From the NCBI RefSeq assembly GCF_001544075.1, contig NZ_BCNT01000001.1, positions 310,001 to 374,000 of the forward strand: a stretch of 64,000 nucleotides of DNA, given 5' to 3'. The DNA comes from Comamonas terrae. GTDB lineage: Bacteria; Pseudomonadota; Gammaproteobacteria; Burkholderiales; Burkholderiaceae_C. Positions 8,977 through 17,561 of the stretch are shown here, in pieces (position 1 is the stretch's first letter; each line of letters starts with the position of its first letter). The notes beneath the pieces are model-generated. The model was given only the letters and a program-made list of their open reading frames with translations, had not been told where the DNA came from and ran no database searches. Made by a program: the position numbers and the translations under genes.

Positions 8977-8994
8977 GCCAGCTTCCCCGCTGGC
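8977..8994 (-). promoter_or_regulatory. Hairpin in the riboswitch expression platform
   Basis: Six-base arms GCCAGC/GCTGGC enclose a GGGGAA loop, between the aptamer and the btuB start. There is no following U run, so it is not an intrinsic terminator. It could take part in translation control, for instance by exposing or hiding a purine-rich ribosome site, but the distance to the ATG (about 27 nt) is long. Confidence 0.4.
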
Positions 8995-9046
8995 AAATAG
9001 GGAAAACAGATGCATGGCCGGGGTGGCTGGATGCATCCACGGTGTT

Positions 9047-9236
9047 GGCCGGTATCCGGGCTGGGCGAATCGTCCTTTTGCAGGCCTTCCCAGCGCCATG
9101 CGCCAGTGGCCGAGATGGAAAAGGGGACGGGCCGGCCGGTAGAGCCGGCTTTGCCATCCATTCGCTGACCGTTGCGGGGGCAGCGCAGGCACGGCGGGCC
9201 GCGTACCGCGGCCATCACCTCCCTGCTTCCCGTTGA
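9047..9236 (-). promoter_or_regulatory. Cobalamin (B12) riboswitch upstream of btuB
   Basis: Read on the minus strand, the landmark blocks of the AdoCbl aptamer occur in order. These are ACGGGAAGC (about 9227-9235), GGTG (9216-9219), GCTGCCCCCGCAACGGT (9168-9184), the B12 box core GCCACTGGC (9102-9110), GGGAAGGCC (9083-9091) and the closing strand AGCCCGGATACCGGCC (9047-9062). Spacing and order match the Rfam cobalamin family. It precedes btuB by about 97 nt and presumably represses the whole operon when adenosylcobalamin is plentiful. Confidence 0.95.
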
Positions 9237-9485
9237 ACTGGAGCCGCAGAAAAGCAGCCCCGAGCACCAACAGCCGCGCATTGTAGCGAGGCGGGAGCGC
9301 CCTGCCCGTCAACGGTGTGACGAATATTTACGTTAAAAATGCCCTTTATCCAGATGGAACTTGCGCAGCGCGCTACGATTTTGGGAGAGCACGCACGAAT
9401 AACCAAGTGCCGTGCTCTTGCACCTCGCACAGGTGCGCCACTCCTGCATCAATTGATCGGATACTTACCGACAGCAAGACCTACA

Positions 9486-9707
9486 ATGGCAGAGTCTATG
9501 ACCCACCAGTCCTCCCTCGATCTCATTGCGGAGCGCGTAGAGCGTTTGCTGGTTCGCCACGATGAACTGCAGCGCACCAACGCGCTGCTCACCGAACAAG
9601 TGGCCGCCCTGGCTCAGGAGCGCGATTCCCTGCGCTCGCGGCTGCAAGCGGCCCGCGCGCGCGTGGATGCGCTGATCGAACGCCTGCCCGCCAACCAGGG
9701 GGAGTGA
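9486..9707 (+). CDS. ZapB-like cell division coiled-coil protein (TIGR02449 type)
   Basis: Small 73-residue protein that is almost all heptad-like coiled coil (LDLIAERVERLLVRHDELQR...LTEQVAALAQERDSLRSRL). It lies 51 nt upstream of zapA, where proteobacteria commonly carry a TIGR02449/ZapB-like partner. ZapB-type proteins bridge ZapA at the FtsZ ring. An ATG at 9498 is an alternative start; neither has a strong ribosome site. Identification rests on length, coiled-coil pattern and synteny. Confidence 0.75.
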   Translation: MAESMTHQSSLDLIAERVERLLVRHDELQRTNALLTEQVAALAQERDSLRSRLQAARARVDALIERLPANQGE

Positions 9708-9758
9708 CGCCGTCACCTTCCCCACTCCCAATCGCCACAGACACCGCCACCAACGCCC

Positions 9759-10148
9759 ATGAAGCAGATTGAAGTGCAGATCCTGCAGCAAAGCTATGTG
9801 CTGACCTGCCCCGATGGCCAAGAAGAGCGCGTGCTGGAAGCCGTGCGCCGCGTGGATGAAGCCATGACCCGCATCCGCGACAGCGGCAAGGTGCGCTCGC
9901 GCGAGCGCGTCGCCGTCCTGGCCGCGCTCAACATGGCCTTCGATGTGCTGGACCGCGACATCCAGCATGCCCAGATGGCGGCTGCCCACGCGGAGATGCA
10001 GGCCATGGCCCAGGAAGAGCAGCCTGCACCGCAGGTGCCCGAGATCTCGCCCGAAGCCCTGGCCGAGCAACAGCGCCAGCAGGCGCTGGCCGAGCAGCTG
10101 GTGCTGCGCCTGGACCAGGCACTGGAAAGCGACGCCAAGCTGCTGTAG
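9759..10148 (+). CDS. zapA: Cell division protein ZapA
   Basis: ZapA promotes FtsZ protofilament bundling at mid-cell. In the 129-residue protein, the N-terminal globular part (MKQIEVQILQQSYVLTCPDGQEERVLEAVRRVDE) matches ZapA, and the helical middle RERVAVLAALNMAFDVL is diagnostic. A long C-terminal helix rich in Q, E and A follows. It is a little longer than the E. coli protein because of this tail. Downstream lies the 6S-like RNA, the same order seen in many proteobacteria. Confidence 0.93.
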   Translation: MKQIEVQILQQSYVLTCPDGQEERVLEAVRRVDEAMTRIRDSGKVRSRERVAVLAALNMAFDVLDRDIQHAQMAAAHAEMQAMAQEEQPAPQVPEISPEALAEQQRQQALAEQLVLRLDQALESDAKLL

Positions 10149-10330
10149 GCCTCGCGCGATGCAGTGACAAGCAGCCAGGGCGCCCAGGCAGACGCCCTGC
10201 CCGAACCGGCAGATTATCCGTTCATGTTTTGCGAAAAACTGAAAGCACTGCGGAAAAATGGGTGCAAAGCCGAGAAGCGGCCGGCACAGGCTTTAAAATA
10301 GGCATCGTCTGCAAGCCTGCCGGACTTTAT

Positions 10331-10488
10331 ATTTCCTTGAACCAATGCTCATTGAGCTCGGGCTTGGTACATTGCCTGGTGAGCGTGATCGTCTCGCGTC
10401 AGATGAACCCAACGTCAGGCTGCCCTTGCCCCCCTGAACCCCCGGTTCAGGATGACGGTCCGGTGGAATACTTGCAGACACCCATTCC
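10331..10488 (+). ncRNA. ssrS: Probable 6S RNA
   Basis: The transcript region sits directly after zapA, the conserved location of ssrS. It contains CCTGAACC-CCC-GGTTCAGG, like the 3'-side apical hairpin of 6S RNA, and internal inverted matches (GCCTG/CAGGC) compatible with a long rod with a central bubble. A strong terminator follows at 10489-10520. Upstream, AT-rich TTTATATT near 10327 could serve as a -10 region. 6S RNA binds sigma-70 RNA polymerase in stationary phase. Ends are approximate; a covariance search would settle the call. Confidence 0.7.
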
Positions 10489-10520
10489 AACCCGGTGTGC
10501 GAACGCACATCGGGTTTTTT
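10489..10520 (+). terminator. Intrinsic terminator after the 6S-like RNA
   Basis: A stem of AACCCG-G-TGTGCG with GCACA-T-CGGGTT closes on a short AAC loop and runs into a T6 tract. It ends transcription from the zapA side and lies just past the 3' end of the minus-strand GGDEF-EAL gene. Confidence 0.88.
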
Positions 10521-10550
10521 CATGCATCTGCGCCACGGAGCGCTGTTGCG

Positions 10551-13064
10551 CTACTGACGCGACCCGGCCATTCCGGCGCCGTCGGCATTCGCGTCCATGG
10601 ACAACTCCAGGGACTGGCTGTAGGCCACTGCCCCCACCCCCTGCTCATGCTGCGCCTTCAGGCGCTGCAGCAGTTGCTCGGGCGGCAGCGCCGGCGCGCA
10701 CAGATAGCCCTGGAAATAGCTGCCCCGCATGTTGTAGATGGCCGCGCACTGCTCGCCGGTTTCCACCCCTTCGGCCACGACTTCCACGCCCAGCGCCTGG
10801 CCGATGCTGATGACGGCCGCGACGATGGCGCGATCCTCCTCGTCCTCGGGCAGGCCGCGCACAAAGCTCTGGTCGACCTTGATCTTGGAGATAGGCAGCT
10901 TCTTGAGATAGGCCATGCTGGAGTAGCCCGTACCGAAGTCGTCGATCACCAGGCCCACGCCCAGTTCGGCGATCTGCCGCACGCGCAGCGCCATCTCCTG
11001 GGCATCGGTCAGCAGAATGCTCTCCGTCAGCTCCAGCTCCAGCCACTGGGCCGGCAGCGCGTTGCGTTGAAGGACCTGCAGCAGGCGCTCGACGAAGTCG
11101 GGCTGCCTGAATTCCAGCGCCGAGACATTGACCGAGACCTTGAGCGGCGTGCCCTGGAAGTACCAGCGCGCCGCCTCCTGCACCGATTGCTCGAGCACCC
11201 AGGCTCCCAGCGTCACGATATAGCCCGACTCCTCGGCCAGCGGAATGAAGACGGCCGGCGACACCACGCCGAATTCCGGGTCGGTCCAGCGCATCAGGGC
11301 TTCGGCCGCCACGATGCGGTCGGTCTCGATATGCACCTGCGGCTGGTAGTAGATCGCCATGTGACCCTTGTCCAGCGCCTGGCGCATGGCATGTTCGAGC
11401 TTCATGCGCGACAGCAGGCCTGCGCTCATCTGCGGCTGGTAGAAACTGAAATTGCCGCGCCCGCGCTCCTTGACCCGGTACATGGCGATATCGGCCTGGC
11501 GGATCAGCTCGTCCAGCGTCAGCCCGTCGGTGGGGAACTGCGCCACGCCGATGCTGCACTGCACGGAAAAGCCCAGGCCGTCCAGCATGAACGGCTGCTG
11601 CATCTCGCGCAGAATGCGCTCGGCCACGGCCGCGGCCCGCTCCGCGTCGCAGCCCTGCAGGCAGATCACGAACTCGTCGCCGCCCAGGCGGCACAGCATG
11701 TCCTCGGCCCGCATGAGGGCACTCAGGCGCTGGGCCACCAGCCTGAGCACGCGGTCGCCGAACTCGTGGCCCAGCGAATCGTTGATGATCTTGAAGCGGT
11801 CCAGGTCCACGAACAGGATGCTGAGCACCGAGCCCGTCATGCGGGCTTCGGCAATGGCAGCCTCGACGCGCATGGACAGGGCCAGCCGGTTGGGCAGGTC
11901 GGTCAGCGGGTCGCTATAGGCCAGTTGCTCGATGCGCTGCTGGTCCATGTACTGCTGCGTCATGTCGCGCATGAAGCCTATGCTCTGCACGATTTCGTCG
12001 CTCGCATCGCGCAGCGCCACCCATGACAGCCAGACGGCGCAGCGCCGGCCGTCGGCCAGCTTCAGCCACAGATTGCCTTCCCAGAAACCGCCCTGCTCCC
12101 ATCTGGCACGAGCCCATTCGCCCAGCGCCTCCACGGGCCCGGTGTCCGATTCGAACAATGCCGCCACGGTCTGGCCCTGTGCCTCCACGCCCTGCAGCAG
12201 GCGCACGCAGGCGGGATTGGTGCGCACGATCCGGTGGACGGCATCGGCAATGAAGATGCCGTCCAGGCTGGACTCGAACACGCGCGCCGCCAGCCGCAGG
12301 TCGGCCGCGGATTGCGCCGCATCGGTGATGTCCCTGAATGAATAGATGCGCCCGGTCGGCACGCCGCGGCACAGCTGGGGCACCGAGCGGCGCTCCACCA
12401 CGGTGCCGTTGACCAGCTCCAGCACGTCGGAGGTTTCGATCATGGCCTGCTCGGGCGCCGTGATCAGGTTGCGGAACTCCGTCTCGCCATTGACGACCTG
12501 GGCCGTCATATGGGCCAGGATGGCCGCATCGTCGCCCTGGGTCAGAAAGGAGATCGGCAGCTGCCACAGGTCGGCAAAGCGGTGGTTGAAGGCCCGTATG
12601 CTGCCCTCCAGCGTGCAGACCAGCATGCCGTCCGCAGCGGATTCCAGCGTGGCGCGCAGTTCGGACAGCAGGCTTTCCAGCTCGGCTTCGTGCTGGGCCT
12701 GCTCGCGCCGGTCCAGCATGCTCAGCACCAGCACGCCATCGGCTTGCGCCGTCAGCGGCGAGACCTTCATCTCCACGGGAATCAGCTGGCCGTCGGCCCG
12801 GCGTATCTGCGTAAGAAACGGCGCGCCGGCCTGCCAGTTGAGCGGATCGCTCCAGAATGCCTGCTGCAACGGCGTGCCTGCCAGCACCTGCACGGGCTGC
12901 CCTCGGACCTGGACGGCATCGAAGCCCGTCAGCGACTGGCTGGCCGCATTCGCGTACACCACGGTGAGCTGTCGCGCATCCAGCAGCCACAAGGCTTCCT
13001 GCAGGGCATCGAGCATGGCATAGGCCATCGAAGGCTGGATGACGTTCAGTCGCTGCATCGTCAT
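10551..13064 (-). CDS. PAS-GGDEF-EAL bifunctional c-di-GMP enzyme
   Basis: This 837-residue soluble protein has PAS-like sensor segments over about residues 10-390 (FDAVQVRGQPVQVLAG, FRDITDAAQSAAD, GFMRDMTQQYMDQQ are PAS/PAC landmarks). A GGDEF domain follows with an intact GGDEF at 461-465. Five residues before it is RAED, fitting the RxxD inhibitory I-site. The C-terminal EAL domain has EAL at 588-590 and the DDFGTGYSS motif. Both cyclase and phosphodiesterase signatures look intact. Its start overlaps the HD-GYP gene stop by 4 nt, so the two c-di-GMP enzymes are made together. There is no obvious membrane segment. Confidence 0.93.
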   Translation of the reverse strand: MTMQRLNVIQPSMAYAMLDALQEALWLLDARQLTVVYANAASQSLTGFDAVQVRGQPVQVLAGTPLQQAFWSDPLNWQAGAPFLTQIRRADGQLIPVEMKVSPLTAQADGVLVLSMLDRREQAQHEAELESLLSELRATLESAADGMLVCTLEGSIRAFNHRFADLWQLPISFLTQGDDAAILAHMTAQVVNGETEFRNLITAPEQAMIETSDVLELVNGTVVERRSVPQLCRGVPTGRIYSFRDITDAAQSAADLRLAARVFESSLDGIFIADAVHRIVRTNPACVRLLQGVEAQGQTVAALFESDTGPVEALGEWARARWEQGGFWEGNLWLKLADGRRCAVWLSWVALRDASDEIVQSIGFMRDMTQQYMDQQRIEQLAYSDPLTDLPNRLALSMRVEAAIAEARMTGSVLSILFVDLDRFKIINDSLGHEFGDRVLRLVAQRLSALMRAEDMLCRLGGDEFVICLQGCDAERAAAVAERILREMQQPFMLDGLGFSVQCSIGVAQFPTDGLTLDELIRQADIAMYRVKERGRGNFSFYQPQMSAGLLSRMKLEHAMRQALDKGHMAIYYQPQVHIETDRIVAAEALMRWTDPEFGVVSPAVFIPLAEESGYIVTLGAWVLEQSVQEAARWYFQGTPLKVSVNVSALEFRQPDFVERLLQVLQRNALPAQWLELELTESILLTDAQEMALRVRQIAELGVGLVIDDFGTGYSSMAYLKKLPISKIKVDQSFVRGLPEDEEDRAIVAAVISIGQALGVEVVAEGVETGEQCAAIYNMRGSYFQGYLCAPALPPEQLLQRLKAQHEQGVGAVAYSQSLELSMDANADGAGMAGSRQ

Positions 13065-14347
13065 AGGGTCTTCGCCGGGCCCACGCCCGAGCCTTTTTCG
13101 AAGTAATAGCAGATCCGCTGGCGCGGCAGCAGCGCATCCAGCACCTTGCGCGGCAGGCGCGAAGGATTGAGCCCGCGCCGTATGCCCAGCTGCGGCGACG
13201 CCTGCAGCTCCAGCAGCAGCAGCGGCCCGTCGACGGCTCCCGGATCATGGACCATGATGGAAGGCTTGAGCGGATAGGCGGAGTTGACCGACGTGACCAG
13301 GCCGAACCGGCCGTCGTTGAGTTCTATGAGCGATCCCGGCGGATAGACGCCCATCATGCGCACAAAAGCCGTCAGCACCTCGGGCAGGAATTTCTCCCGG
13401 TACTGGCTGTAGAGCAGGGCCAGGATTTCATGGGGCGTCAGCGCCGCGCTGGTATCCAGCGGATTGCACAGGCGGTCGTAGCCGTTGACCAGGCACAGGA
13501 TCTGGCCGCTGCGCTCCAGGTCGGCCGCCACCAGGCGCAGCGGGAATCCCGTGCCGTCTGCCCATTCATGGTGCTGGGCAATGATATGGGAGACATCGGC
13601 AGGCAGTGCCATACGCTCCGTGATCGCCACCGATTCGCCCACGTGCATCTCGTAGCGCACGCGCTCGGCACTTCCCTCCGCGCGCTGGTGCACGTTCATT
13701 CCATGGATGCCCCAGGCCGGCGGGTGCACCTGCTTGCCCACATCATGCAGCAGGGCCGCCAGACCCAGGTTCCTGAGCGGTTGGCCGGCCATGCCCAGGG
13801 TCCGCCCCAGCAGCAGCGACAGCACGCTCACATTGACCGAATGCGATCCGGCCGCATCGGGAATCTGCTCGGACAGCAGGTGCAGCACCACGTCCTTGGC
13901 CTGATCGATTTCGGCCAGGCAGCTGTCGACCAGCTCCTCGCTCACCACCCGTGCCTGCGCGGGCGACGGCTGCGCAGTGCGCTCCAGCAATTCGTAGTCG
14001 CTGCATACCTGCACAAAGCGCTGCTCGCAGGAGCGGATCCGGTAACGCCACGCATCCACCGAGCGCTTGGCTTCGGCTGCAGGCGCAGGCGCGCTGGCCT
14101 CAGCAGGCTCGGGCGCAGCAACCTCGGGCTGGGCCGGCCCGGCCGGCAGGCTGGCGACATCGCTCTTGCTGGGCACGTAGCGTACCGATTGCAGGCCCAG
14201 ACCTTTGAGCGCCTGGATCTGCTTCTGGGACGTGATCTTGAAGTTATTGACCAGAAAGGGATGGACCAGCCAGCCTACGTCCAACTGGACATACATGCCG
14301 ACCCGGACCTGCCCGATATCAATAACTACCGAATGATTCACACACAC
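13061..14347 (-). CDS. HD-GYP domain c-di-GMP phosphodiesterase
   Basis: A 428-residue protein with an N-terminal DUF3391-like region (GQVRVGMYVQLDVGWLVHPF, then KITSQKQIQALKGLGLQSVRYV), a proline/alanine-rich linker, and an HD-GYP domain. The HD pair is H201-D202 in LLHDVGKQVH. The second motif reads HHEWADGTGFP, so the usual GYP is GFP here. HD-GYP enzymes hydrolyse c-di-GMP to GMP or pGpG. The start is GTG at 14347; a GTG two codons on is also possible, and no clear ribosome site is seen. It is first in a two-gene operon with the GGDEF-EAL protein. Confidence 0.9.
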   Translation of the reverse strand: MCVNHSVVIDIGQVRVGMYVQLDVGWLVHPFLVNNFKITSQKQIQALKGLGLQSVRYVPSKSDVASLPAGPAQPEVAAPEPAEASAPAPAAEAKRSVDAWRYRIRSCEQRFVQVCSDYELLERTAQPSPAQARVVSEELVDSCLAEIDQAKDVVLHLLSEQIPDAAGSHSVNVSVLSLLLGRTLGMAGQPLRNLGLAALLHDVGKQVHPPAWGIHGMNVHQRAEGSAERVRYEMHVGESVAITERMALPADVSHIIAQHHEWADGTGFPLRLVAADLERSGQILCLVNGYDRLCNPLDTSAALTPHEILALLYSQYREKFLPEVLTAFVRMMGVYPPGSLIELNDGRFGLVTSVNSAYPLKPSIMVHDPGAVDGPLLLLELQASPQLGIRRGLNPSRLPRKVLDALLPRQRICYYFEKGSGVGPAKTL

Positions 14348-14466
14348 CCATACAGAAGAAGACGTTGCATTATGCTGAGTTCTGCAACCTGCTTGCGCAA
14401 TATCGCGCGCACTTTCGCCCGCAAGCCACGCACAGAACCTGTGACTGCAACAGCGTCACATCCTGT

Positions 14467-15177
14467 CTATCGGCACCAAAGGCTGGGTCTGTAGACCAAA
14501 TCCATCCACAAAGCCCAAATTGCGACGCCCACGAGCATGAGGCCGGCCAGGCGGGTGCCCCATTGGGTACGGACGGCGTTGAGGCGCTTTTGGCCCAGGC
14601 GCCACGCCAGCGGACCGCCCACCAGCCAAAGCCCGCCGCCGACGGCAAACGCCGCCATGGACAGCGCGCCCTGCCAAGCGCCGCCGCTGAGCGCCGCCAC
14701 CAGCACGGCCGAATACAGCAGGCCGCAGGGCATGAGCGCCCAGAGATAGCCGGCGGCCAGGCTGCCGCTGGGCGCGGACACCCAGGGCTGCACGCGGCGC
14801 CAAGCGGCGCGGCCGGCATTCTCCAGCCAGGCCGGCTGGCGCGCCTGCACCATCATGGCCAGGCCCCAGCCCATCATCGCCACGTGGAGCAGGGTCCAGA
14901 AAGGCTGCAGCGCCGTAGTCTGGCTGGTCAGCCAGGACAGGCTCTCCATGGCAATGGCGGCTGCGGCGCCCAGCGTCGCATAGCCGGCCACGCGGCCTGC
15001 ATGGAACAGGCCTGCGCGCAGCCAGCGCCGGCTGCGCCGGCCGTGGACGCGCACCGGCGCCTCGTGCGCGGCTTGGCCGCGGGTCACCACGCTGCAAGGC
15101 GCAGCGCACATGACAAGACAATGGGGCCCACCCACGAGCCCCATGATCAAAGCGGTCCAGACCAGCGATAGCAGCAT
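14467..15177 (-). CDS. SafE/TauE-like (DsbD_2 type) membrane protein of the cbb3 locus
   Basis: A 236-residue protein with about six hydrophobic segments. It begins LLSLVWTALIMGLVGGPHCLVMC and contains LWALMPCGLLYSAVLVAALSGG, the cysteine/proline pattern of sulfite-exporter TauE/SafE family members related to DsbD. Such proteins near cco and hemN genes are linked to copper or heme handling during oxidase assembly; that role is inferred here. The ATG is 3 nt after the hemN stop, so it is coupled to hemN and shares its FNR-type promoter. Confidence 0.82.
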   Translation of the reverse strand: MLLSLVWTALIMGLVGGPHCLVMCAAPCSVVTRGQAAHEAPVRVHGRRSRRWLRAGLFHAGRVAGYATLGAAAAIAMESLSWLTSQTTALQPFWTLLHVAMMGWGLAMMVQARQPAWLENAGRAAWRRVQPWVSAPSGSLAAGYLWALMPCGLLYSAVLVAALSGGAWQGALSMAAFAVGGGLWLVGGPLAWRLGQKRLNAVRTQWGTRLAGLMLVGVAIWALWMDLVYRPSLWCR

Positions 15178-15180
15178 GCG

Positions 15181-16572
15181 CTAGATGATCCTCGAAAATC
15201 GCGCCCTGTTCCGGTCGGCCTGCAAATATCGGTCGAACAGCATGGCTACTGCGCGCACGAAGAACCAGCCCAGCGCGGTGACCTGGAAGCCCTCCTCGCC
15301 GAGTTCCACCAGGCCGTTGCCCTCCATCTCCTTGAGGGCCTGCATCTCCGCAGCGAAGTACTCGCGGAAATTGAGCAGCCAGGCCTGCTCCATGGGCTCG
15401 AACAGCACGGCGCCCTGGCACATGATGGACATGATGACCGCACGGCGCACCAGATCGTCGCGCGACAGCGCCAGGCCCCGCACCACCGGCAGCTGGCCGC
15501 TGTCGAGGGCGTCGTAATACTCCTCCAGCGTCTTGGCATTCTGGCTGTAGGTGGCGCCCACTTTGCCGATGGCCGATACGCCCAGTGCGATCAGGTCGCA
15601 GTCGGGCTGGGTGCTGTAGCCCTGGAAATTGCGGTGCAGCCGGCCCTGGCGCTTGGCCACGGCCAGCGGATCCTCGGGCAGCGCGAAATGATCCATGCCC
15701 ACATAGCAATAGCCCGCGCCCATGAAGGCCTCGATGGCGCCCGACAGCATGCGGATCTTGTCCGCGCCCTGCGGCAGCTCGGCGGAGACGATGCGCCGCT
15801 GCGGCTTGAAGCGCTCGGGCAGATGGGCATAGGCATACAGCGCGATGCGGTCGGGGCGCAGCGCGTTGACCTGCTCCAGCGTGCGCGCAAAGGACTCGGA
15901 GGTCTGCCTGGGCAGGCCGTAGATCAGGTCCACATTGATGGAGGCGAAGCCCAGACGGCGCGCCTCCTGCACCAGAGCGAACACCTGCTCGGCAGGCTGC
16001 ACGCGGTGTACGGCCTGCTGCACTTCGGGATCGAAGTCCTGCACGCCGAAGCTCAGCCGGTTGAAGCCCAGTGCCTTGAGCGCGGCCAGGCGTTCGTTGC
16101 TCACGGTGCGCGGATCGACCTCGATCGAATACTCTCCGCCGGCCTCCAGGCGGAAGTGCCCGCGCAGCAGCTCCATCAAGCGGCTCAGCTCGTCGTCGGA
16201 GAAAAAGGTCGGCGTGCCTCCGCCCAGGTGCAGCTGGCTCACGGGCTGGCCCCTGCCGCAGTGCCGGGTGTGCAGGTCGACTTCGCGCGCCAGGTAGTCC
16301 AGGTATTCGGCGGCCTTCTCGTGGTGCTTGGTGATGATCTTGTTGCAGGCGCAGTAGTAGCAAAGCGAATCGCAGAACGGGACATGCACATACAGCGACA
16401 GCGGCAGGGCCCGCGTGGCGCCGAACGGCGCTTGTGCCTTGCGCTGCTGCAGCGCAAGAATGTAGTCCTCGGCACCGAAGGCCTCGACAAAGCGGTCGGC
16501 CGTGGGAAACGAGGTGTAGCGCGGCCCGGGTATGTCAAAGCGGCTCAGTAACTCAGGCGTGACAGCGGTCAT
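15181..16572 (-). CDS. hemN: Oxygen-independent coproporphyrinogen III dehydrogenase HemN
   Basis: Radical-SAM enzyme that oxidatively decarboxylates coproporphyrinogen III without oxygen, supplying heme under low oxygen. The 463-residue length fits true HemN. The N-terminus has GPRYTSFPTADRF, and the cluster motif is CDSLCYYCACNK (CX3CX2CXC), as in E. coli HemN rather than the HemW chaperone. HLGGGTPTFFS, SIEVDPRT and NVDLIYGLPRQT also match. It is divergent from fnr, with a shared FNR-type box between them. Confidence 0.96.
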   Translation of the reverse strand: MTAVTPELLSRFDIPGPRYTSFPTADRFVEAFGAEDYILALQQRKAQAPFGATRALPLSLYVHVPFCDSLCYYCACNKIITKHHEKAAEYLDYLAREVDLHTRHCGRGQPVSQLHLGGGTPTFFSDDELSRLMELLRGHFRLEAGGEYSIEVDPRTVSNERLAALKALGFNRLSFGVQDFDPEVQQAVHRVQPAEQVFALVQEARRLGFASINVDLIYGLPRQTSESFARTLEQVNALRPDRIALYAYAHLPERFKPQRRIVSAELPQGADKIRMLSGAIEAFMGAGYCYVGMDHFALPEDPLAVAKRQGRLHRNFQGYSTQPDCDLIALGVSAIGKVGATYSQNAKTLEEYYDALDSGQLPVVRGLALSRDDLVRRAVIMSIMCQGAVLFEPMEQAWLLNFREYFAAEMQALKEMEGNGLVELGEEGFQVTALGWFFVRAVAMLFDRYLQADRNRARFSRII

Positions 16573-16704
16573 ATTTTCTTGGCAGGATGCGTTTCATGCC
16601 CGCAAGCGCTGTACAGTCGGAAAAGGCACTGACAGCAGCGGCATGGCAAGCGCATGATTGGGGTCGGAATATCGGCAATGTGCGCCAAAGCAAGAAAGCC
16701 GTCC

Positions 16705-16718
16705 TTGACGCACATCAA
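16705..16718. promoter_or_regulatory. FNR/ANR box between hemN and fnr
   Basis: TTGAC-GCAC-ATCAA matches the FNR/ANR dyad (TTGAT/C-N4-ATCAA). If centred at -41.5, it places a start near 16753 for fnr, with CACAAT at 16741-16746 as -10. A mirror-image start for hemN would be near 16670. One box could therefore serve both directions, and would give autoregulation of fnr. Confidence 0.8.
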
Positions 16719-16819
16719 GAGATGCCGAGGCAAGTGCTGCCACAATTTGATTCATCTCATTACCATTGACGAGGTCACTTGCCGGCACGGGCCACCGCCC
16801 CTGCCGCCGACGTTTGCCC

Positions 16820-17542
16820 ATGAACCTTCAGACCATCAAAGCATCCTGCTCCAACTGCAACCTGCGCGAACTGTGCATGCCCATGGGCCTGGATGACGAG
16901 CAGATGCAGCGCATTGACGCCATCGTGGCCAAGCGTCGCAAGGTCAAGCGCGGCAGCCTGCTGTTTCGCAATGGTGAGACCTTCACGTCGCTGTACGCCA
17001 TCCGCACCGGCTTCTTCAAGACCTGCGTGGCCACCGAGGACGGGCGCGACCAGGTGACGGGCTTCCAGATGGCCGGCGAGATCATCGGCCTGGATGGCAT
17101 CGTCAACGACCACCACACCTGCGATGCCGTCGCGCTCGAGGATGCCGAGGTCTGCATCATGCCCTTCGACAAGCTGGAGGAGCTGTCCCGCGAAGTCACG
17201 GCCCTGCAGAACCACGTGCACAAGGTGATGAGCCGCGAGATCGTGCGCGAGCACGGGGTGATGCTGCTGCTGGGCAGCATGCGCGCGGAGGAGCGCCTGG
17301 CGGCCTTCGTGCTCAACCTCGTGCAGCGCCTGTCGGCGCGCGGCTTTTCCAAGTCGGAGCTGGTGCTGCGCATGACGCGTGAGGAAATCGGCAGCTACCT
17401 GGGCCTCAAGCTCGAGACCGTGAGCCGCACCTTCTCCAAGTTCGCCGAGGAAGGCATTGTGGAAGTCAAGCAGCGCCACCTGCGCATTCTGGATACCGAG
17501 GCCCTGAAGCGCATCGTCAACAGCCAGCAGTGCCAGAGCTGA
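16820..17542 (+). CDS. fnr: FNR-type oxygen-sensing transcriptional regulator
   Basis: CRP/FNR family activator of genes for microaerobic or anaerobic respiration, 240 residues. N-terminal cysteines at 10, 13 and 19 (CSNCNLREL C) plus C101 form the expected [4Fe-4S] ligand set. The recognition helix contains LETVSRTFSKF, with the E--SR residues of FNR-class DNA contact. The dimerisation helix and RMTREEIGSYLGL precede it. The ATG at 16820 gives the standard FNR N-terminus; an upstream ATG at 16766 only adds an unrelated arginine-rich tail. It is divergent from hemN and convergent with the cco genes it probably controls. Confidence 0.95.
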   Translation: MNLQTIKASCSNCNLRELCMPMGLDDEQMQRIDAIVAKRRKVKRGSLLFRNGETFTSLYAIRTGFFKTCVATEDGRDQVTGFQMAGEIIGLDGIVNDHHTCDAVALEDAEVCIMPFDKLEELSREVTALQNHVHKVMSREIVREHGVMLLLGSMRAEERLAAFVLNLVQRLSARGFSKSELVLRMTREEIGSYLGLKLETVSRTFSKFAEEGIVEVKQRHLRILDTEALKRIVNSQQCQS

Positions 17543-17561
17543 GCGGCCCTGTTTGTCCAAC

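Noticed and set aside
14456..16363. A 635-codon minus-strand frame across hemN and the SafE-like gene
   Set aside because: Same strand but another frame of two well-supported genes; its sequence is low-complexity A/R/G/P without any family motif.
16748..16763. A second FNR box (TTGATTCATCTCATTA) close to fnr
   Set aside because: Only the left half fits the consensus; the right half lacks the ATCAA match.
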